From Paenibacillus tepidiphilus (GTDB taxonomy: Bacteria > Bacillota > Bacilli > Paenibacillales > Paenibacillaceae): a stretch of 64,000 nt of DNA. The translations under genes were made by a program, and so were the position numbers. Location of the stretch: NCBI RefSeq assembly GCF_008635795.1, contig NZ_VWRQ01000003.1, forward strand, positions 124,001 through 188,000, read 5' to 3'. The notes beneath the pieces were generated by a model, which was given only the letters and a program-made list of their open reading frames with translations, was not told where the DNA came from and did no database searches. Below, one piece after another: positions 61,710 to 64,000 of the stretch (position 1 is the first letter of the stretch; each line of letters opens with the position of its first letter).

Positions 61710-64000
61710 TTACTGCTTAAGCAAGTCCCGCAAATACCGTCCGGTAAGCGAGGCCTCCACCCCGGCCACATGTTCTGGAGTGCCTTCGGCTACTACATAG
61801 CCGCCCGCATTGCCGCCCTCCGGTCCCATGTCGATTATATAGTCGGCGCCTTTGATCACATCCAGATGATGTTCGATCACGATGACGGAATGTCCGCTGT
61901 CCACCAGCTTGTTCAGCGCCACCAGCAGCTTCGCGATATCCGCCAGGTGAAGTCCTGTGGTCGGCTCATCGAGAATATAGAGGTTATGTGCGCCCCGTTT
62001 GATTTTTGCCAGCTCATAGGCCAGCTTCACCCGCTGCGCTTCCCCGCCTGAGAGCGTGGTCGAGCTCTGCCCCAGAGTCATATAGCTGAGGCCCAGCTCG
62101 TTCATAATCTCAAGCTTATGCTTCAAATATTTGTTGTCCGCAAAAAACTCGCGCGCTTCTTCCACCGTCATTTTCAGCACATCGCCGATGCTTTTGCCGC
62201 GGATCTTGATCTCCAGCCCCTCTTCCGAGAACCTGCTGCCTTTGCACACCGGGCAGACCGATTCGATATCGGCCATGAACTGCAGGCTGGTAACCATCAT
62301 TCCCTCGCCCGCACAGTGCTCGCAGCGGGTGCCACCGGCATGGGTCAGGCTGAAGTCAATGGCCTGATATCCCCGTGCGGCTGCTTCCGGCTGCGCGGCG
62401 AACAGGTCGCGGATACGGTCATAAATGCCGATATAGGTGGCCGGATTGGATTTGCTGTTGCGGCCGATCGGCGTCTGGTCGATGTTGATGACATAATTCA
62501 GGAGATCGGAGCCGAACAGGAAATCATGCTCACCCGCCACGATCCGCGCGCCCGTCTTGTCGATCCTCAGCTGCTTGGAGAGGATTTCGTTGATCAGTGA
62601 GCTTTTGCCGGAGCCGGATACGCCGGTTACACAGATGAACACTCCCAGCGGAATGTCGAGATCGACATCCTTAAGATTGTTCTCGCGTGCGCCCTGAATG
62701 GAAAGGAAGGTGTCTCCAAGCTTGCGGCGCTGCTGCGGTACCGGGATATGCGCCTTGCCGGACAGATACCGTCCCGTCAGCGACTGCGGATCGCCGATTA
62801 GCGTCTCATACGTGCCGCTGGCGACAATATTGCCTCCGTGTACGCCTGGACCCGGTCCGATCTCCACGATATAATCGGCGCTGGCAATGGTCTCCAGGTC
62901 ATGCTCAACCACGATGACCGTATTCCCGATATCACGCAGCTTCTTCATCGTATCGATCACTCTCCCGGTATCCCGTGGATGAAGGCCGATGCTCGGCTCA
63001 TCCATAATGTAGAGCATGCCCATCAGCTCACTGCTGATCTGTGTCGACATCTTGATGCGCTGCATTTCGCCGCCAGACATACTGTCGCTGCGCCGGCCGA
63101 GGCTGATATAATGCAGCCCGATCTCGATCAGGAGGGAGATCCGTCCGTGCAGCTCACGGACAATGGATTCCGCCACCTCCCGGTCCTCCTCGGCAAAGGC
63201 AAGCGTGTCAAGAAACGCCAGCAGGTCCTGCAGCTGCATCCGGCTGAGCTGGTCGATGTTCCGCCCGCCAACCGTCACCTGCAGACGCTGCTGCTTCAGA
63301 CGCGCCCCGCTGCACTCCGGGCATACCTTCTCAATCATGCAGTCCTTGATGAAGGTCGGCTCCGATGCTTCGCCGGAGGAGGATTTACGGATATAGTGCT
63401 TGTACCAGCTCTCCAGCTCGTGCACGAACCCGCCGAACGGCCGGTCGCGGCCGGTGATCCAGTTGCGCTTTCCGGCATCCGGAGGCTGCACCATCGGGAC
63501 TAGCTCACCTTTGCTGCCATAGAAGAGCAGGTCATGAATTTCACTCGGCAGTTCGTTAAACGGGGTATCCAGACTGAAGCCATATTTCTGCGACAGGCTG
63601 TACATAATGACCGATCGGTAGGTGTCCTTGCTGACAGGACTGAACACGGTACTCTTCAGGGCGCCTTTATTAATGCTCCGCTCCGGTGCTACAACCAGGA
63701 AGCGCGGCTCTACCACATAGGACATCCCTACACCCAGACAGGTATGGCACGCACTGCCGGCGGCGTTGAACGAGAAGTGGAAGGGCTGCATATCACACAG
63801 GAAGACATGATGCTCCGGGCAGCCGAAACGCTCGTAGAAGCCCTGCGGCGCGCCGCCAATCACTTCTACTTTGATCATAATATCCTCATCCAGGGCCAGC
63901 ATTGCGGCTTCAATGGATTTGGTAAGCTGTATGTACGTGTCCGCTTTCAGCGTGAACCGGTCAATGATGATTTCGACTACGTATGAACGCCGTTCATCCA
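61710..64000 (-). CDS. UvrA paralogue (ABC-type DNA-binding ATPase), N-terminal part cut by window edge
   Basis: The frame stays open to base 64000 (upstream codons read VVEIIIDRFTLKAD), so at least 763 residues are present and the first Walker A is outside. Seen: zinc-binding pairs CHTC, CPEC, CEHC and CPVC; first signature SDSMSGGEMQRIKMSTQ and DEPSIGLHPRD; second Walker A TGVSGSGKSSLINEIL; second signature STTLSGGEAQRVKLAYELAK and DEPTTGLHLAD. The first zinc knuckle reads C-P-E-H instead of CxxC, and the first signature differs from housekeeping UvrA (TLSGGEAQRIRLATQ). It therefore looks like a UvrA2-type paralogue, some of which confer tolerance to DNA-binding drugs. It lies upstream of an APH-fold gene. 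Confidence 0.88.
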   Translation of the reverse strand, partial: DERRSYVVEIIIDRFTLKADTYIQLTKSIEAAMLALDEDIMIKVEVIGGAPQGFYERFGCPEHHVFLCDMQPFHFSFNAAGSACHTCLGVGMSYVVEPRFLVVAPERSINKGALKSTVFSPVSKDTYRSVIMYSLSQKYGFSLDTPFNELPSEIHDLLFYGSKGELVPMVQPPDAGKRNWITGRDRPFGGFVHELESWYKHYIRKSSSGEASEPTFIKDCMIEKVCPECSGARLKQQRLQVTVGGRNIDQLSRMQLQDLLAFLDTLAFAEEDREVAESIVRELHGRISLLIEIGLHYISLGRRSDSMSGGEMQRIKMSTQISSELMGMLYIMDEPSIGLHPRDTGRVIDTMKKLRDIGNTVIVVEHDLETIASADYIVEIGPGPGVHGGNIVASGTYETLIGDPQSLTGRYLSGKAHIPVPQQRRKLGDTFLSIQGARENNLKDVDLDIPLGVFICVTGVSGSGKSSLINEILSKQLRIDKTGARIVAGEHDFLFGSDLLNYVINIDQTPIGRNSKSNPATYIGIYDRIRDLFAAQPEAAARGYQAIDFSLTHAGGTRCEHCAGEGMMVTSLQFMADIESVCPVCKGSRFSEEGLEIKIRGKSIGDVLKMTVEEAREFFADNKYLKHKLEIMNELGLSYMTLGQSSTTLSGGEAQRVKLAYELAKIKRGAHNLYILDEPTTGLHLADIAKLLVALNKLVDSGHSVIVIEHHLDVIKGADYIIDMGPEGGNAGGYVVAEGTPEHVAGVEASLTGRYLRDLLKQ

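Overview
The window reads as a chromosomal segment of a Paenibacillus-type Firmicute. The evidence is moderately high GC, strong AGGAGG/AGGGGG ribosome binding sites in front of many TTG and GTG starts, an S-layer-homology (SLH) surface protein, a secreted RCC1/copper-amine-oxidase-N-type protein, a paired dck/dgk locus like that of Bacillus, and a Btr-type AraC regulator with Fur boxes. No rRNA, tRNA, CRISPR array, prophage or insertion sequence was recognised. The assignment rests on remembered family features; no database search was made.

Layout. 1-13.6 kb: a minus-strand operon for very large secreted proteins (1,853 aa Ig-like protein, 2,574 aa SLH-anchored protein, then a GLUG-like protein cut by the window edge), with Spo0A-box-like sites in its promoter region. 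14-16 kb: an orphan Imm26-type immunity protein and the deoxynucleoside kinase pair dck/dgk. 16-20 kb: a secreted RCC1-repeat protein, a dihydrofolate-reductase-like protein and an APH-fold kinase. 20-23 kb: a two-gene carboxynorspermidine/carboxyspermidine pathway for polyamines. 23-28 kb: a Fur-regulated siderophore island (Btr-like regulator, two FecCD permeases, esterase) without a binding protein or ATPase. 28.5-31.7 kb: TetR regulator plus an MMPL/RND transporter carrying an Ala-rich tandem repeat. 32-38.4 kb: DUF5680 protein, PhzF remnant, ClpP paralogue divergent from an ECF sigma factor, SDR epimerase, chemoreceptor and VOC protein.

38.7-45 kb holds the most system-like unrecognised unit: a tight five-gene operon of a zinc alcohol dehydrogenase, a GH13 protein with atypical catalytic motifs, a solute-binding-protein fold without a signal peptide, a RibD-type reductase and a MATE exporter, behind a LacI/CcpA-type operator. 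I infer carbohydrate-linked small-molecule synthesis and export, but the product is unknown.

45.5-64 kb: Zn-dependent phospholipase-C-like protein, GT4 glycosyltransferase, three GNAT acetyltransferases, UbiD decarboxylase, FAD oxidoreductase, small unknown proteins, an AprX-like intracellular subtilase divergent from a basic beta-domain protein, a nucleotidyltransferase, two more APH-fold kinases and a partial UvrA paralogue.

The intergenic DNA is unusually repeat-rich. I find two inverted copies of a ~322 bp element built of four hairpins at an exact 52 bp period, a 107 bp hairpin element in two full copies and one half copy, two clusters of a short TTGTACGAAATGCAA-like palindrome, and several gene-end minisatellites with 12, 20 and ~34 bp units.
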